This document shows positions 34,157 to 43,604 of a stretch of DNA of 64,000 nucleotides, piece after piece (the stretch's first letter is position 1; the number at the start of each line of letters is the position of its first letter). The notes under the pieces were generated by a model that was not told the DNA's origin, made no database searches, and saw only the letters and a program-made list of their open reading frames with translations. Where the stretch lies: assembly GCF_022698165.1 (NCBI RefSeq), contig NZ_JALDAY010000004.1, positions 124,001-188,000 of the forward strand, given 5' to 3'. Both the position numbers and the translations under genes were made by a program. This DNA comes from Streptomyces cylindrosporus (GTDB lineage Bacteria; Actinomycetota; Actinomycetes; Streptomycetales; Streptomycetaceae).

Positions 34157-34665
34157 TGGCCAGCGGAGGCCCGCCGTTCGCCCTGGGCGTGGAGACCCAC
34201 ACCGGCCTCGCCGCGCTGGTGCGCGCCATCCGCGCCGAGGAGGACGGCAAGGCGCTCCGTAAGGAGCTGGCGGCCAACATGCGTGACGCTCTGCGTCCCG
34301 GAGCCGAGCAGGCCAAGGGCTCGATCATGGGCATGGTCTCGGTGCACGGGGCGACGCCCGCCCTGCGCACGTCGATCGCCAAGAAGATCAGGCCGGAAGT
34401 GAAGCTCGGCGGACGCTGGTCCGGGGCCCGCGTGAAGGCCTTCAAGACCAAGAACATCCGCGGCTTCCCCAACGCCCCGAAGCGCACCAACCGCGCCTCC
34501 GGCTGGCGCCACCCCGTGTACGGCAACCGCGAGGTATGGGTGAGCCAGCGCGGCAAGCTCGAATGGTTCGACCGGGCGTTCCGCGGGCGCGAGGGGATCT
34601 ACAAGGAGGCCGTCGAGGCGGCCATGGAAGACATGGCCCGGCGCATCGCCAACCGGGCCGGCTGA
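34156..34665 (+). CDS. Tail completion / minor tail protein (HK97 gp10-like)
   Basis: A 169-residue basic protein: ALVRAIRAEEDGKALRKELAANMRDALRPGAEQAKGSI, TPALRTSIAKKIRPEVKLGG, then WRHPVYGNREVWVSQRGK with the HP(V/L)xG pattern seen in gp10-type tail completion proteins. It starts inside the previous stop (TGATG). Its place after the tube genes rather than before is unusual. Confidence 0.65.
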   Translation: MASGGPPFALGVETHTGLAALVRAIRAEEDGKALRKELAANMRDALRPGAEQAKGSIMGMVSVHGATPALRTSIAKKIRPEVKLGGRWSGARVKAFKTKNIRGFPNAPKRTNRASGWRHPVYGNREVWVSQRGKLEWFDRAFRGREGIYKEAVEAAMEDMARRIANRAG

Positions 34666-34676
34666 GGGGGACACCC

Positions 34677-35090
34677 ATGTATCTCGTCTACCAGCCCGAG
34701 GGCAGTGAAGAGCCGCAGCGCTGGAAGTACCTGCCCAAGAAGCTCATGAGCGTGGAGCGGGAGCTGCTGGAGAAGCTCACCAGCCGGAACTTCTCCGAGT
34801 TCACGGTCGACGTGCAGAAGGGCAACAGCCGCTGCCGGCGCGCCCTGCTGTACGTCTACCTGAAGCGGCAGCACCCCACCCTGAAGTTCGACGACGTCGA
34901 CTTCGCCTGGGACGAGCTCACCCTGGAGCACTCCAAGGGCGAACTGCAGCTGATGCGCGAGCAACTCACCGAGGACTCCGTCCCGCCCGGCCAGCTGGAC
35001 GCGGTGCGCGCCAAGTTCGACGAGGAGATCGCGGCGGCCTTCGAGGACCCGGAGGAGGAGGGAAAAGCCCAGCTGCCGATCGCCGGCTGA
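34677..35090 (+). CDS. Tail assembly chaperone (gpG-like), unshifted product
   Basis: A 137-residue acidic protein directly before the tape-measure gene, as expected for the lambda gpG equivalent that binds the tape measure during tail assembly. It has KKLMSVERELLEKLTSRNFSEFTVDV and an acidic C-terminus (EEIAAAFEDPEEEGKAQL). ATG 34677 follows GGGGGACACCC. A slippery GGGAAAA heptamer at 35060-35066 near its 3' end allows a longer frameshifted form. Confidence 0.82.
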   Translation: MYLVYQPEGSEEPQRWKYLPKKLMSVERELLEKLTSRNFSEFTVDVQKGNSRCRRALLYVYLKRQHPTLKFDDVDFAWDELTLEHSKGELQLMREQLTEDSVPPGQLDAVRAKFDEEIAAAFEDPEEEGKAQLPIAG

Positions 35091-35242
35091 AGCGACTCGG
35101 CGACGCCGCCCACCTGCTCGGCATCCGGCCCTGGGAGTGGGACCTGATGACCGCGGAGCAGGAAGACCAGGCCCTGGACTGGCTCGACGCCTACATCGAG
35201 GCGCAGAAGAAGGCCAACGAGAAGCTGAAGTCGGGGCGCTGA
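34677..35242 (+). CDS. Tail assembly chaperone, -1 frameshift product (gpGT-like)
   Basis: At 35060-35066 the sequence reads G GGA AAA in the gpG frame, a standard -1 slippery heptamer. After slipping back one base the ribosome bypasses the TGA at 35088-35090 and continues through SPAADRR into LKRLGDAAHLLGIRPWEWDL to a stop at 35240-35242. The extension ends in a charged helix (AYIEAQKKANEKLKSGR). The RPWEWDLMTAEQED segment is the usual T-domain signature in actinophages. The product would have 188 residues and is made at low frequency in related phages. Confidence 0.8.
35060..35066 (+). promoter_or_regulatory. Slippery site for programmed -1 frameshift
   Basis: GGGAAAA, read as G GGA AAA in the chaperone frame, matches the X XXY YYZ rule. 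It lies 22 bases before the zero-frame stop codon, and the -1 frame is open across it for about 58 codons. Confidence 0.8.
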
Positions 35243-35272
35243 CTGCCCGCTACCCAGGAGGGAGGCGGGCCG

Positions 35273-37375
35273 GTGAGCGACACCTCCCTCGTGTTCAACC
35301 TGGTCGCCCGCGAGCAGGTCACCGAGACCCTCGGCAAGGTCAAGGAGAAGTTCGACGCGGCCGCCACCGGCATCGCCGCCGGGGTCGCCGGCGCCCTCGG
35401 CGTCGGGGTCGCGGCGTCCATGGACATGTCGGCGGCCAACGCCAAGCTCGCCGCGCAGCTCGGCATCGGACCGGCCGAGGCGGCGAAGCTGTCCAAGGTC
35501 TCCGCGGACGTCTACGCCAACAACTGGGGCGAGTCCACCGAGCAGGTCAACGAGGCCATCAAGGGCGTCTACCAGAACATCGGGGACGTCTCGAAGGTGA
35601 AGGGCGGCCTGGAGGGCGTCACGTCCAAGGCGCTGGCCCTGGCGAGCACCTTCGACCAGGAGGTCGGGCCGACGACCGCCGCGGTCGGGCAGATGCTCAA
35701 GACCGGGCTGGCGAAGAACGCCGACGAGGCGTTCGACATCCTCACCCGCGGCTTCCAGACCGGCGCCAACAAGGCCGATGACTTGTTGGACACCGTGAAC
35801 GAGTACGGGACCCAGTGGCGCAAGTTCGGCCTGGACGGGCAGACCGCCATGGGGCTGCTCTCGCAGGGCCTGAAGGCCGGCGCGCGGGATGCCGACGTGG
35901 TCGCGGACGCCATCAAGGAGTTCTCGATCCGGGCGATCGACGGCTCGACGACCACGGCGCAGGGCTTTCAGGCCATCGGCCTGGACGCGCAGACCATGGC
36001 CGAACGCATCGGCAAGGGCGGCAAGGGCGCCACCCAGGCCCTCGACGAGACCCTCGACCGGCTGCGCGGCATCAAGGACCCGGTCAAGCAGGCCCAGGTG
36101 GCGACCCAGCTCTTCGGCACGCAGGCCGAGGACTTGGGCGCCGCGCTCTACAGCCTCGACCCGTCGAGCGCGGTCGACGCCCTGGGCAAAGTCGGCGGGG
36201 CCGCGGACAAGATGTCCAAGACCGTCAGCGACAGCCCGTCGGCCGCCCTGGAGACCTTCAAGCGGCAGGCCACCGTCAAGCTCGCCGAGGTCGGCGGCAC
36301 CTTCGTGTCGTTCGCCATGGACAACAAGGGCGCCTTCGAACCCCTCATCGGGATCCTCGGCGGGGTCGCCGCCGCCGTCCTCGCGGTCTCGGTCGCCCAG
36401 AAGATCTACGCCACGTACACGGCGATCGCCTCCGCCGCGCAGACCATCTGGAACGCGGAGATCTGGGCGTCCACGGCGGCCCTGCTCGCCAACCCGATGA
36501 CGTGGATCGTGCTCGCCATCATCGCCCTGGTCGCCGCCATCGTCCTCATCGCCACGAAGACCACCTGGTTCCAGACCATCTGGTCCGCCGTGTGGGGCGC
36601 CATCCAGACTGCGTTCGACGCGACCGTGAAGGGGATCTCGATCGCGCTGGGCTGGTTCGCCGGCCTGCCCAAGATGTTCGCCGGCTGGTTCGGGGAGGCC
36701 AAGGACTTCGCGATCCGCAAGCTCACCGAGCTCGTCATGTGGCAGTTCACCCTGCCCGCGAAGATCTGGAACGCCCTGTCCGGGCTGGGCACCATGCTGT
36801 ACAACCTCGCCTCCGGCGCCTTCCAGTCCATGAAGAACGCGGCCATCTCCAAGGCCGCCTCGTTCGTGAAATGGACAGCTGGCCTGCCCGGCAGCCTGGT
36901 CGGGGCGCTCGGCTCGCAGAGCTACCGCTTCTACAACATGGGCCTCGACTTCGTGAAGGGCCTGTGGAACGGCATCTCCGCGATGGGCGGCTGGCTGTGG
37001 TCGAAGGTGTCCAACTTCGCCAAGGACCACATCGTCAACCCGGTCCAGGACTTCCTGCACATCGGCTCACCGTCCAAGCTCGCCGCGGACGAGATCGGCC
37101 ACTGGATCCCGGCCGGCGTCGCCATGGGCATCGACAACAACGCCAAGGTCGTCGACACCGCCATGCGCGGCCTGGTCGACCCGGCCGCCTACCGGCCCAA
37201 CCCGCAAGCCACGTCCGCCCTGGCGCCGATCGCGGGCGCCGCCGCCGGCGCACAGGCCACTCAGGTCCGCCTCGTGATGGAACTGGTCGGCGGATCGCGG
37301 GCGTTCCGCGAGTTCTTCCAGGAGTCCGTCCGCGTCAGCGCGGGCGGCGACGTCGTCAAGTTCGCCGGGGGGTGA
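35273..37375 (+). CDS. Tape measure protein
   Basis: A 700-residue protein that sets tail length and leads DNA ejection. It starts at GTG 35273 after AGGAGGGAGG. The N-terminal 330 residues are a TP901-type tape-measure core (EQVTETLGKVKEKFDAAATGIAAGVAGALGVG, DVYANNWGESTEQVNEAIKGVYQNIGDV). Two membrane-like segments follow (GILGGVAAAVLAVSVAQ and MTWIVLAIIALVAAIVLIA), then amphipathic helices and the C-terminal DFLHIGSPSKLAADEIGHWIPAGVAMGID motif common at tape-measure ends. At about 0.15 nm per residue this predicts a tail near 100 nm. Confidence 0.9.
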   Translation: MSDTSLVFNLVAREQVTETLGKVKEKFDAAATGIAAGVAGALGVGVAASMDMSAANAKLAAQLGIGPAEAAKLSKVSADVYANNWGESTEQVNEAIKGVYQNIGDVSKVKGGLEGVTSKALALASTFDQEVGPTTAAVGQMLKTGLAKNADEAFDILTRGFQTGANKADDLLDTVNEYGTQWRKFGLDGQTAMGLLSQGLKAGARDADVVADAIKEFSIRAIDGSTTTAQGFQAIGLDAQTMAERIGKGGKGATQALDETLDRLRGIKDPVKQAQVATQLFGTQAEDLGAALYSLDPSSAVDALGKVGGAADKMSKTVSDSPSAALETFKRQATVKLAEVGGTFVSFAMDNKGAFEPLIGILGGVAAAVLAVSVAQKIYATYTAIASAAQTIWNAEIWASTAALLANPMTWIVLAIIALVAAIVLIATKTTWFQTIWSAVWGAIQTAFDATVKGISIALGWFAGLPKMFAGWFGEAKDFAIRKLTELVMWQFTLPAKIWNALSGLGTMLYNLASGAFQSMKNAAISKAASFVKWTAGLPGSLVGALGSQSYRFYNMGLDFVKGLWNGISAMGGWLWSKVSNFAKDHIVNPVQDFLHIGSPSKLAADEIGHWIPAGVAMGIDNNAKVVDTAMRGLVDPAAYRPNPQATSALAPIAGAAAGAQATQVRLVMELVGGSRAFREFFQESVRVSAGGDVVKFAGG

Positions 37376-37376
37376 C

Positions 37377-40300
37377 ATGCCGAACCTGCCGCCGCCGGTA
37401 TGGGCGGAGCTGTTCTACTCGAACGCCTGGAACACGATCACCGACGACGTCCGGGTCGCCACGTCGGCGGTGACGATCACCCGCGGTCTGTCGTCGGAGT
37501 CGGCCTCGGATGCCGAACCCACCACGTGCGCGTGCGACTTGGACAGCCGCGACGACCGCTACGGCCCGCGCAACCCCACCTCCCCGCTGTACGGGCTGAT
37601 CGGGCGCAACACCCCGATGCGGCTCGGCTACACGGCGGGCTCGCCGTGGGCTGCCCTGGCGGGGGGCCTGGGCGGCACGGACGCCATCGAGACCCCGGAG
37701 GCGGCCGCGCTGCACGTCACCGGCGACTTCGACCTGCGCATCGACATCGCCCTGGACGACTACACCGAAGACCAGATGCTGGCCTGCCGGTACTACACCA
37801 CCGGCAACAACCGGTGCTGGGCCCTGGAGATCATCGACGGGCTGCTGGAGTTCATGTGGTCGCCGGACGGGACGCTCGCCAGCCGTCTCGACGTCACCTC
37901 CACCGAGACCCTCAAGGCGTACAACGGGCAGCGCCTGGCGGTGCGCGTCACTCTCGACGTCAACAACGGTGCCGGCGGCCACGAGGTCCGCTTCTACACC
38001 GGCCGCACCGTGAACGACACCGAGTGGAACCTGCTCGGCGACCCGGTGGCCGGGAGCGCGTCCATCACGTCCATCTACGCGGGCACCAGCGCCCCGCTGG
38101 AGTTCGGCTGCGGCACCGAGTTCAACCAGACCCCGGCTGGCGGCACCTTGAACACCTTGCGCGGCAAGGCCTACGCGCTGCGGCTGCTCAACGGCATCGC
38201 CGGAACCGCGGTCGTGGCCATGGCCGTGTCGGCGGCCGCCGTGGGCGGCACCTCGTTCGTCGACTCCACCGGCCTGACGTGGACCAAGCAGGGCGCCGCC
38301 GCCTTCACCAACAAGCACATCCGCATGTCCGGGGAGGTACCCGCCTGGCCGCCGACGCGGGACCTGTCGCTCAAGGACAACTACGTCAGCGTCACCCCGG
38401 CCGGTGTGCTGCGGCGTATGGACGCGGGCAACAAGCCCACCGACTCCGCGCTGCTGCGCTACATCAAGGCCCACGACCCGATCGAGTGCTGGCCGCTGAC
38501 CGACGGCAAGCAGACCAACGCCCAGGGCGGCGCCAGCCTGCTCGGCGGCAGCGACATGACCTACCAGCTCACGCTCGGCACCGTGAACCCGGAGTGGCAG
38601 GGCGGCAAGCTCGCCGACTGGCTCGAAGACGTCATCACCTTCAAGGCCGAGACCGCCGGCATCATCAAGGGGCGGGTGCCGAACAGCACCTCGGCGGCGG
38701 CCGCCTGGTCGGTCGACGTCTTCCTGGCTGGGGGCGGGCAGGGTGCGGCCGGAACGTTGGAGATCAACGATCGGGGGGCGTACACGGACGCCGACAACCG
38801 GATCCGCTTCCAGGTGTCCATGGACGCCTACACCGACTCGATCAGCGTCTACCGCGGCTCCCTCGGGGAGACCTCGTCGTCGTCCTCGCTGATCGCGTCC
38901 ATCTCCTCGGCGGGCATCTTCAACGACGGCCTGCCCCACCACATCCGGCTCACCGTGGACCCGGGCGCCACCGACAGCACCTTCGCGGTCTACCTCGATG
39001 GTGTCTCCCGCGCGTCGGGCACCGTGTCCGGCATCGTCGTCAAGGCCGTCCGCGACGTCGCGGTGAGCTGGTCCCTGGTCTCCGGCGGCGGCGTCGGCAC
39101 CGCGGACCAGCAGCTGGGGTTCGTCACCTACTGGGACGGCACCGGCCCGACCGCGGCGCAGATGTACAACGCGTACACCGGCTTCCAGGGAGAGAAGGCG
39201 GGCGACCGCATCGTCCGGCTGGCCGCCGAGTCCGGCTACACGGCGTCGGTGGCCGGCGAGTCCACCTTCCAGCGCCGCCTGGGCATCCAGGGATCGAAGA
39301 AGCTGCTCGCCCTCATGAACGAGGCCTCAGCCACCAACTTCGGCTACCTGCTCGACGCCCGGGATAGGGCCGAGGTCATCCACCGCGGGCAGTCCACGCT
39401 GTGGAACCAGCCGCCCGGGCTCACCCTCGACTTCTCCGCGGGCCTGATCTCGCCGCCGTTCAAGCCGGTCGACGACGACAAGCTCACCGAGAACGACGTG
39501 AGCGTGCAGCGCGAGTTCGGATCGGTGCCCGCCCGGGTCGTGCAGGAGTCCGGCGACCTGAACGTCCAGGATCCCGAGGACGGCGGCGTGGGCCGCTACG
39601 ACCAGGCCTACACCTACAGCCTTCAGACGGACGCCCAGGCCTGGCAAGTCGCCGGGATGCGCGTCCACCTCGGCACCTACGCCGGCGTGCGCTACACCCG
39701 CATCACCCTCAACCTCGCCAACACCCGCGTGTACGCGCTGATCGACGACATCCTGCGCCTGGACGTCGGCGACAAGATCCGCCTCACCACCCTGCCCGCC
39801 GACCACGGGCCGGACGCCGTCGACGTCCTGATCGCCGGGTACACCGAGAGTGCGGGTCCGGACGCCTGGACCATCACCTTCAACTGCGTGCCCGGCGAGC
39901 CCTGGACCGCGGCCGTGACCGACTCAGCCACCTACGGGCGCGCGGACACCGGCGGATGCCGGCTCGCCGAGGCCCTGGACACCACGGAGACCGGCGTCGA
40001 CGTCTTCACCACGGGCCTCTCCCTGTGGGTCGACTCGCCGACCTACCCCAGCGACTTCCCCTTCGACGTGCGCACGGGAGGGGAGGTGATGCGGGTGACC
40101 GCCTGCGACAGCGCAGTGCGGGACACCTTCACCCGGTCGGTCACCGACGGCTGGGGCACCCCCACCGTGGGCGGCGCCTGGACCAACAGCAGCGGCTCGG
40201 CGACCGACTACGACGTCACCGGCAGCGCCGGAACCCACACCCTCACCAACGTGGACGTGGCCCGCGTCTCCACCACGGGCACGTCCGGGACCGACCATGA

Positions 40301-40832
40301 CGTGCGGGTCGACATCGCCACCGGGGCCCTGGCCACCGGTGGCCCGCAGTACTGCTCCGTCGTCGCCCGGCACACCGACGTCAACAACATGTACTTCGCC
40401 CAGATCGAGTTCGGAACCTCGGCGGCCGTCACCCTGACGCTGCGCAAGCGGGTGGCCGGCACCGAGACGACGCTGGCCACACTCGCCTCGGGGTCGACCG
40501 GGCTCACGCACGTGGCGGGCACATTCTTTCGCATCCGCCTCCAGGCCATCGGCAGCACGATCCGGATGAAGGCCTGGCTGGCCACCGACCCCGAACCGGT
40601 CGCCTGGACGCTGAGCGCCACCGACTCGGCGCTGACGAGCGGCAGCAACGTGGGCGTCAGGTCCGTGCGCCAGAACGCGAACACGAACGCCAACCTGGTC
40701 GTGTCCTTCGACAACTTCGTGCTGCTCAACCCGCAGACCTTCACCGTGACGCGAAGCCTCAACGGCGTCGTCAAGTCCCATCCCAGCGGCCAGGACATCC
40801 GCCTGGCCAACCCCGTCTACGCAGGCCTGTAG
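37377..40832 (+). CDS. Large tail protein with LamG-like domains
   Basis: A 1,151-residue minor tail protein. The N-terminus (VWAELFYSNAWNTITDDVRVATSAVTITRG, DLDSRDDRYGPRNPTSPLYGLIGRNTPMRLG) matches distal-tail/baseplate proteins of actinophages. At least two jelly-roll, LamG-like regions follow (about 110-200 and 480-600, with VDPGATDSTFAVYLDGVSRASG), then a hub-like region (LDVGDKIRLTTLPADHGPDAVDVLIAGYT) and a third LamG-like domain near the end. These should bind cell-surface sugars and make this the main host-range candidate. It starts one base after the tape-measure stop. Confidence 0.8.
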   Translation: MPNLPPPVWAELFYSNAWNTITDDVRVATSAVTITRGLSSESASDAEPTTCACDLDSRDDRYGPRNPTSPLYGLIGRNTPMRLGYTAGSPWAALAGGLGGTDAIETPEAAALHVTGDFDLRIDIALDDYTEDQMLACRYYTTGNNRCWALEIIDGLLEFMWSPDGTLASRLDVTSTETLKAYNGQRLAVRVTLDVNNGAGGHEVRFYTGRTVNDTEWNLLGDPVAGSASITSIYAGTSAPLEFGCGTEFNQTPAGGTLNTLRGKAYALRLLNGIAGTAVVAMAVSAAAVGGTSFVDSTGLTWTKQGAAAFTNKHIRMSGEVPAWPPTRDLSLKDNYVSVTPAGVLRRMDAGNKPTDSALLRYIKAHDPIECWPLTDGKQTNAQGGASLLGGSDMTYQLTLGTVNPEWQGGKLADWLEDVITFKAETAGIIKGRVPNSTSAAAAWSVDVFLAGGGQGAAGTLEINDRGAYTDADNRIRFQVSMDAYTDSISVYRGSLGETSSSSSLIASISSAGIFNDGLPHHIRLTVDPGATDSTFAVYLDGVSRASGTVSGIVVKAVRDVAVSWSLVSGGGVGTADQQLGFVTYWDGTGPTAAQMYNAYTGFQGEKAGDRIVRLAAESGYTASVAGESTFQRRLGIQGSKKLLALMNEASATNFGYLLDARDRAEVIHRGQSTLWNQPPGLTLDFSAGLISPPFKPVDDDKLTENDVSVQREFGSVPARVVQESGDLNVQDPEDGGVGRYDQAYTYSLQTDAQAWQVAGMRVHLGTYAGVRYTRITLNLANTRVYALIDDILRLDVGDKIRLTTLPADHGPDAVDVLIAGYTESAGPDAWTITFNCVPGEPWTAAVTDSATYGRADTGGCRLAEALDTTETGVDVFTTGLSLWVDSPTYPSDFPFDVRTGGEVMRVTACDSAVRDTFTRSVTDGWGTPTVGGAWTNSSGSATDYDVTGSAGTHTLTNVDVARVSTTGTSGTDHDVRVDIATGALATGGPQYCSVVARHTDVNNMYFAQIEFGTSAAVTLTLRKRVAGTETTLATLASGSTGLTHVAGTFFRIRLQAIGSTIRMKAWLATDPEPVAWTLSATDSALTSGSNVGVRSVRQNANTNANLVVSFDNFVLLNPQTFTVTRSLNGVVKSHPSGQDIRLANPVYAGL

Positions 40833-40841
40833 GAGGCGACG

Positions 40842-41243
40842 ATGACCGTGTGGCTCGCCGGCATGCGGGTGACCGCCGACCGCCTCAACGACTACACGCC
40901 GTCCGCGGAGACGACCTCGGGGCTGGTGGCGGCCACCAACTTCACCGTCAACAGCTTCTTCGCCAGCCGCTCGCCCGGCGGGTCCGTGCTGGTGCACTGC
41001 TACCTCAACTACACGGGCGCGGGGATCACGGCCACCAGCGGCAACATCAGCGACACCACCCTGTGCACGCTGCCCTCCGGCTGGTTCCCGCCCACCGTCA
41101 TCAACGCGGTCTGGGGCGATGGCAGCGAGGACGGCGAGTGCACGATCGGCACCACCGGGGCCGTCACCCTGCGCTCCGCGACCGCCACCATCCCCACCGG
41201 CCGCAACATCCGCATGACCGCGTCCTGGAACGCAGAGCCGTAA
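40842..41243 (+). CDS. Minor tail protein
   Basis: A 133-residue beta-rich product: VWLAGMRVTADRLNDYTP is a frequent start of short tail proteins in Streptomyces phages, followed by SFFASRSPGGSVLVHCYLNYTG and a C-terminal strand region. It follows the large tail gene after nine bases, with AGGAGG before ATG 40842. Confidence 0.65.
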   Translation: MTVWLAGMRVTADRLNDYTPSAETTSGLVAATNFTVNSFFASRSPGGSVLVHCYLNYTGAGITATSGNISDTTLCTLPSGWFPPTVINAVWGDGSEDGECTIGTTGAVTLRSATATIPTGRNIRMTASWNAEP

Positions 41244-41265
41244 CCCGCCGACAAGGAGAGAGCCC

Positions 41266-41511
41266 ATGGCCCTCGGTACTCCGCAAGGCCCGACCGCGAG
41301 CCAGTGGAAGGTGACCGCGCAGAGCGTCGCCACAGTCGCCGACTACCCGGTCACCTTCCAGGTCGAGGCGACGACCGACAACCCGGACGCGGCCGGCATG
41401 GCCGACATCGTCCAGGCGTTCGTCGACCTCATCGCCCAGTCGACCGGCTTCAAGGTGGTCTCCGCGAGCCGCGCCTACTCCTACGCGGAGCAGATCACCC
41501 CCACCGCGTAG
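41266..41511 (+). CDS. Small tail-region protein
   Basis: An 81-residue product (QWKVTAQSVATVADYPVTFQVEATTDNPDAAGMADIVQAFVDLIAQSTGFKV) with alternating strands and a helix. AAGGAGAG precedes ATG 41266. No named family. It lies between tail and lysis genes. Confidence 0.6.
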   Translation: MALGTPQGPTASQWKVTAQSVATVADYPVTFQVEATTDNPDAAGMADIVQAFVDLIAQSTGFKVVSASRAYSYAEQITPTA

Positions 41512-41574
41512 CCGTCCCCGCCACCGCCCCGTGCCGTCTGGCCGGGGCGTTCTTCACGCCCAGAAAGAGGCTCC

Positions 41575-42387
41575 ATGGCCACACCGATGACGCCCGCCCA
41601 GTGGCGGGCCGCCCTCCGCGCCGAGGGCGTGCGCCTCGTCGAGTACGACGGCTGGACGACCCGCGGCCGCGACGCCGCCACCGGCAAGACGTTCGGCCCC
41701 GTACACGGCTCGCTCAACCACCACACGGCCGGCACCAGTTCCCTCAAGGCCGTGGCCACCGGCGGCCGCCCGGACCTGCCCGCGCCGCTCGCGCACGCGC
41801 ACCTGGCCAAGACCGGCACGCTCACGCTCGTCTCCTGCCACCGCGCCAACCATGCGGGCCTGGCCGCGAAGAACGTCGTCGACGCGATCGTCGCCGAGAA
41901 GACGCTGCCCAAGCCCAGCAAGGGGGTCACGGTCGACGGCAACGACTGCCTGTACGGCATCGAGGTCGAGAACCTCGGCAACCTCAAGGACACCTACACC
42001 CGGGCCCAGTACGACGCCCTGGTCCGCTACAACGCGGCGATCTGCCGCCACCACGGCTGGGGCGCGGGCAGCGTGGCCGGCCACCTGGAGACCAGCGTGG
42101 AGGGCAAGGTCGACCCGCGCGGCCCCGTCGAGGGCTACGGCAGCCGCGGCCGCTTCACCTTCACCATGGACCAGCTGCGGGCTGACGTCGCCGAGCGCCT
42201 CAAGCACGCCGCCTCCTGGTCGCCCGGCACCACCACGTACACCGTCGCCAAGGGCGACACCCTGTGGTCCATCGCTGCCAGCAAGCTCGGCGACGGCAAC
42301 CGCTGGAAGGACATCGCCGACCTCAACGGCCTCAAGGACGCCGACGAGATCACGCCCGGCCAGAAGCTCAAGCTCCCCGCAAAGTGA
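41575..42387 (+). CDS. Endolysin: N-acetylmuramoyl-L-alanine amidase with LysM
   Basis: A 270-residue cell-wall lysin. The amidase_2 domain (about 20-175) has zinc ligands in [11 protein letters not shown] (His49/His50), then [16 protein letters not shown] and [21 protein letters not shown]. The C-terminal LysM (about 220-268), [34 protein letters not shown], binds peptidoglycan. It has no signal peptide, so release needs the downstream holin. AAAGAGGCTCC precedes ATG 41575. Confidence 0.92.
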   Translation: MATPMTPAQWRAALRAEGVRLVEYDGWTTRGRDAATGKTFGPVHGSLNHHTAGTSSLKAVATGGRPDLPAPLAHAHLAKTGTLTLVSCHRANHAGLAAKNVVDAIVAEKTLPKPSKGVTVDGNDCLYGIEVENLGNLKDTYTRAQYDALVRYNAAICRHHGWGAGSVAGHLETSVEGKVDPRGPVEGYGSRGRFTFTMDQLRADVAERLKHAASWSPGTTTYTVAKGDTLWSIAASKLGDGNRWKDIADLNGLKDADEITPGQKLKLPAK

Positions 42388-42395
42388 GGACCGCC

Positions 42396-42612
42396 GTGAA
42401 GATCTCCAAGGTGTGGAAGGCGGTTGTCGCGGGTGTAGCCGCCGGCGCCGCCGCTGCAGGGACCGCCGTGCAGGACGGCACGGTGACGACCGCCGAGGCC
42501 GTGACGATCGTGCTCGCGATCATCGGTGCCTACGGCGTGACGTGGCGCGTCCCCAACCGGCAGACCCCGTCGGGGTCCTGGCCCTGCCTCATGAGCGCGG
42601 CCTGGAGGTGGC
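42396..42612 (+). CDS. Putative holin that has lost its own stop codon
   Basis: From GTG 42396 (GAGG upstream) the product starts [28 protein letters not shown], then [23 protein letters not shown], the layout of small actinophage holins with two hydrophobic segments. Known relatives end soon after VPN. Here the frame continues through [17 protein letters not shown] without a stop, into an Arg-rich stretch that is a shadow of the next gene, and on in frame to 43529. A single base change, for example TGA to TGG near 42608, would explain this. The end given is where the next gene starts. Confidence 0.6.
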
Positions 42613-42879
42613 ATGGACGGCGCCCTCGTCGCGGCTCTCGGCGTGATCGGCAGCGCCGCCGTGACCGGGGCGGTCGCCATGTACGGCTCCAAGGTCGCGG
42701 GGCGAGCCCAACGGGAGGGCAACGCGGTGACCGGCTTCAACTCGCTCACGGACCAGCTCCAGGAGGAACGCAAGGAGCTCAAGGCCGAGGTGGCCGCGCT
42801 CAAGTTGGAGCTCGCCGCCGAGAAGGCCGAGTCGGCACGACTACGGCTCCTCGTGCAGGCCCAGGGAGGGACACCATGA
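42613..42879 (+). CDS. Membrane-anchored coiled-coil protein of the lysis region
   Basis: An 88-residue product with an N-terminal membrane helix ([22 protein letters not shown]) and a charged coiled coil ([37 protein letters not shown]). This is the layout of second holins or spanin-like factors. GGAGGTGGC precedes ATG 42613 and the stop overlaps the next start (ATGA). Confidence 0.65.
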   Translation: MDGALVAALGVIGSAAVTGAVAMYGSKVAGRAQREGNAVTGFNSLTDQLQEERKELKAEVAALKLELAAEKAESARLRLLVQAQGGTP

Positions 42880-43529
42880 CGCGCACCGACCGTGTGCTCG
42901 CCCAACGGTGGAAGCCCCTCGCGCTGCTCGCGTTCCTGCTCGCCCTCACCGGGGCCGTGATGCTCGTCTATGTGCGCGTCCAGGCCGAAGCATCACGCGC
43001 CGACCAGCTGGCGGCCGAGGCCGACCTACGCGGCGAGGCCGTTTCCACGCTCGCCTCCGACGTGCGCGTACTCCGCGCCCAGATCCAATCCAAGGGCGGC
43101 ACCCCGGCCGCGCCGGATCCGACCAAGGCCGTCAAGGATCTGCCCGACCGGGCGGCCGTTCCCGTCCAGATCCCCGGCCCGCCCGGACCCAAGGGCGACA
43201 AGGGCGACCCGGGCAAGGCGGCCCCGACCATCACCCCGTCGCCGGGCGCCTCGGGCGCACCTGGCGCCACCGGTCCCCAGGGCCCACAGGGCGAGCCAGG
43301 GGCTGACTCCACCGTCCCGGGGCCGCAGGGCCCGCAGGGCGAGAAGGGCGACACCGGCGAGCGCGGCCCGGCGGGACCGGCGTGTCCGGACGGGTACAGC
43401 CTGCAGGCGCCGTCGTGGGATCCGGACGCGCTCGTCTGCCGCCGGGACAGCGCGCCCTCGGACGGCGGCGGCAGCACGCCCAGCCCGCTCGCGGCTGGCC
43501 TCGACCCCCGCCGCGAGTACGAGAACTGA
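42876..43529 (+). CDS. Collagen-like membrane protein
   Basis: A 217-residue protein with one N-terminal membrane helix ([20 protein letters not shown]), a helical segment ([35 protein letters not shown]), then Gly-X-Y repeats ([49 protein letters not shown]) that should form a trimeric collagen-like stalk, and a short C-terminal part with two cysteines. Collagen repeats are common in phage tail or surface proteins, but the membrane anchor here points to the cell surface or lysis. It is the last gene before the 43531 terminator. Confidence 0.75.
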   Translation: MTRTDRVLAQRWKPLALLAFLLALTGAVMLVYVRVQAEASRADQLAAEADLRGEAVSTLASDVRVLRAQIQSKGGTPAAPDPTKAVKDLPDRAAVPVQIPGPPGPKGDKGDPGKAAPTITPSPGASGAPGATGPQGPQGEPGADSTVPGPQGPQGEKGDTGERGPAGPACPDGYSLQAPSWDPDALVCRRDSAPSDGGGSTPSPLAAGLDPRREYEN

Positions 43530-43530
43530 G

Positions 43531-43567
43531 ACGCCCCCAACCTCGTCAATGGCGAGGTTGGGGGCGT
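43531..43567. terminator. Bidirectional terminator between lysis genes and gntR
   Basis: ACGCCCCCAACCTCG (43531-43545) and CGAGGTTGGGGGCGT (43553-43567) form a 15-bp perfect stem with a 7-base loop, followed by TTCG. It lies between convergent transcription units. Confidence 0.88.
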
Positions 43568-43604
43568 TTCGTCATGCCCGGGGGTCGGCGCTGGTGCCCA
43601 CCCT

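Noticed and set aside
34856..37060. Minus-strand open frame of 734 codons opposite the tape-measure gene
   Set aside because: It lies antisense to an intact phage gene and has repetitive Gly/Asp/Leu content typical of shadow frames.
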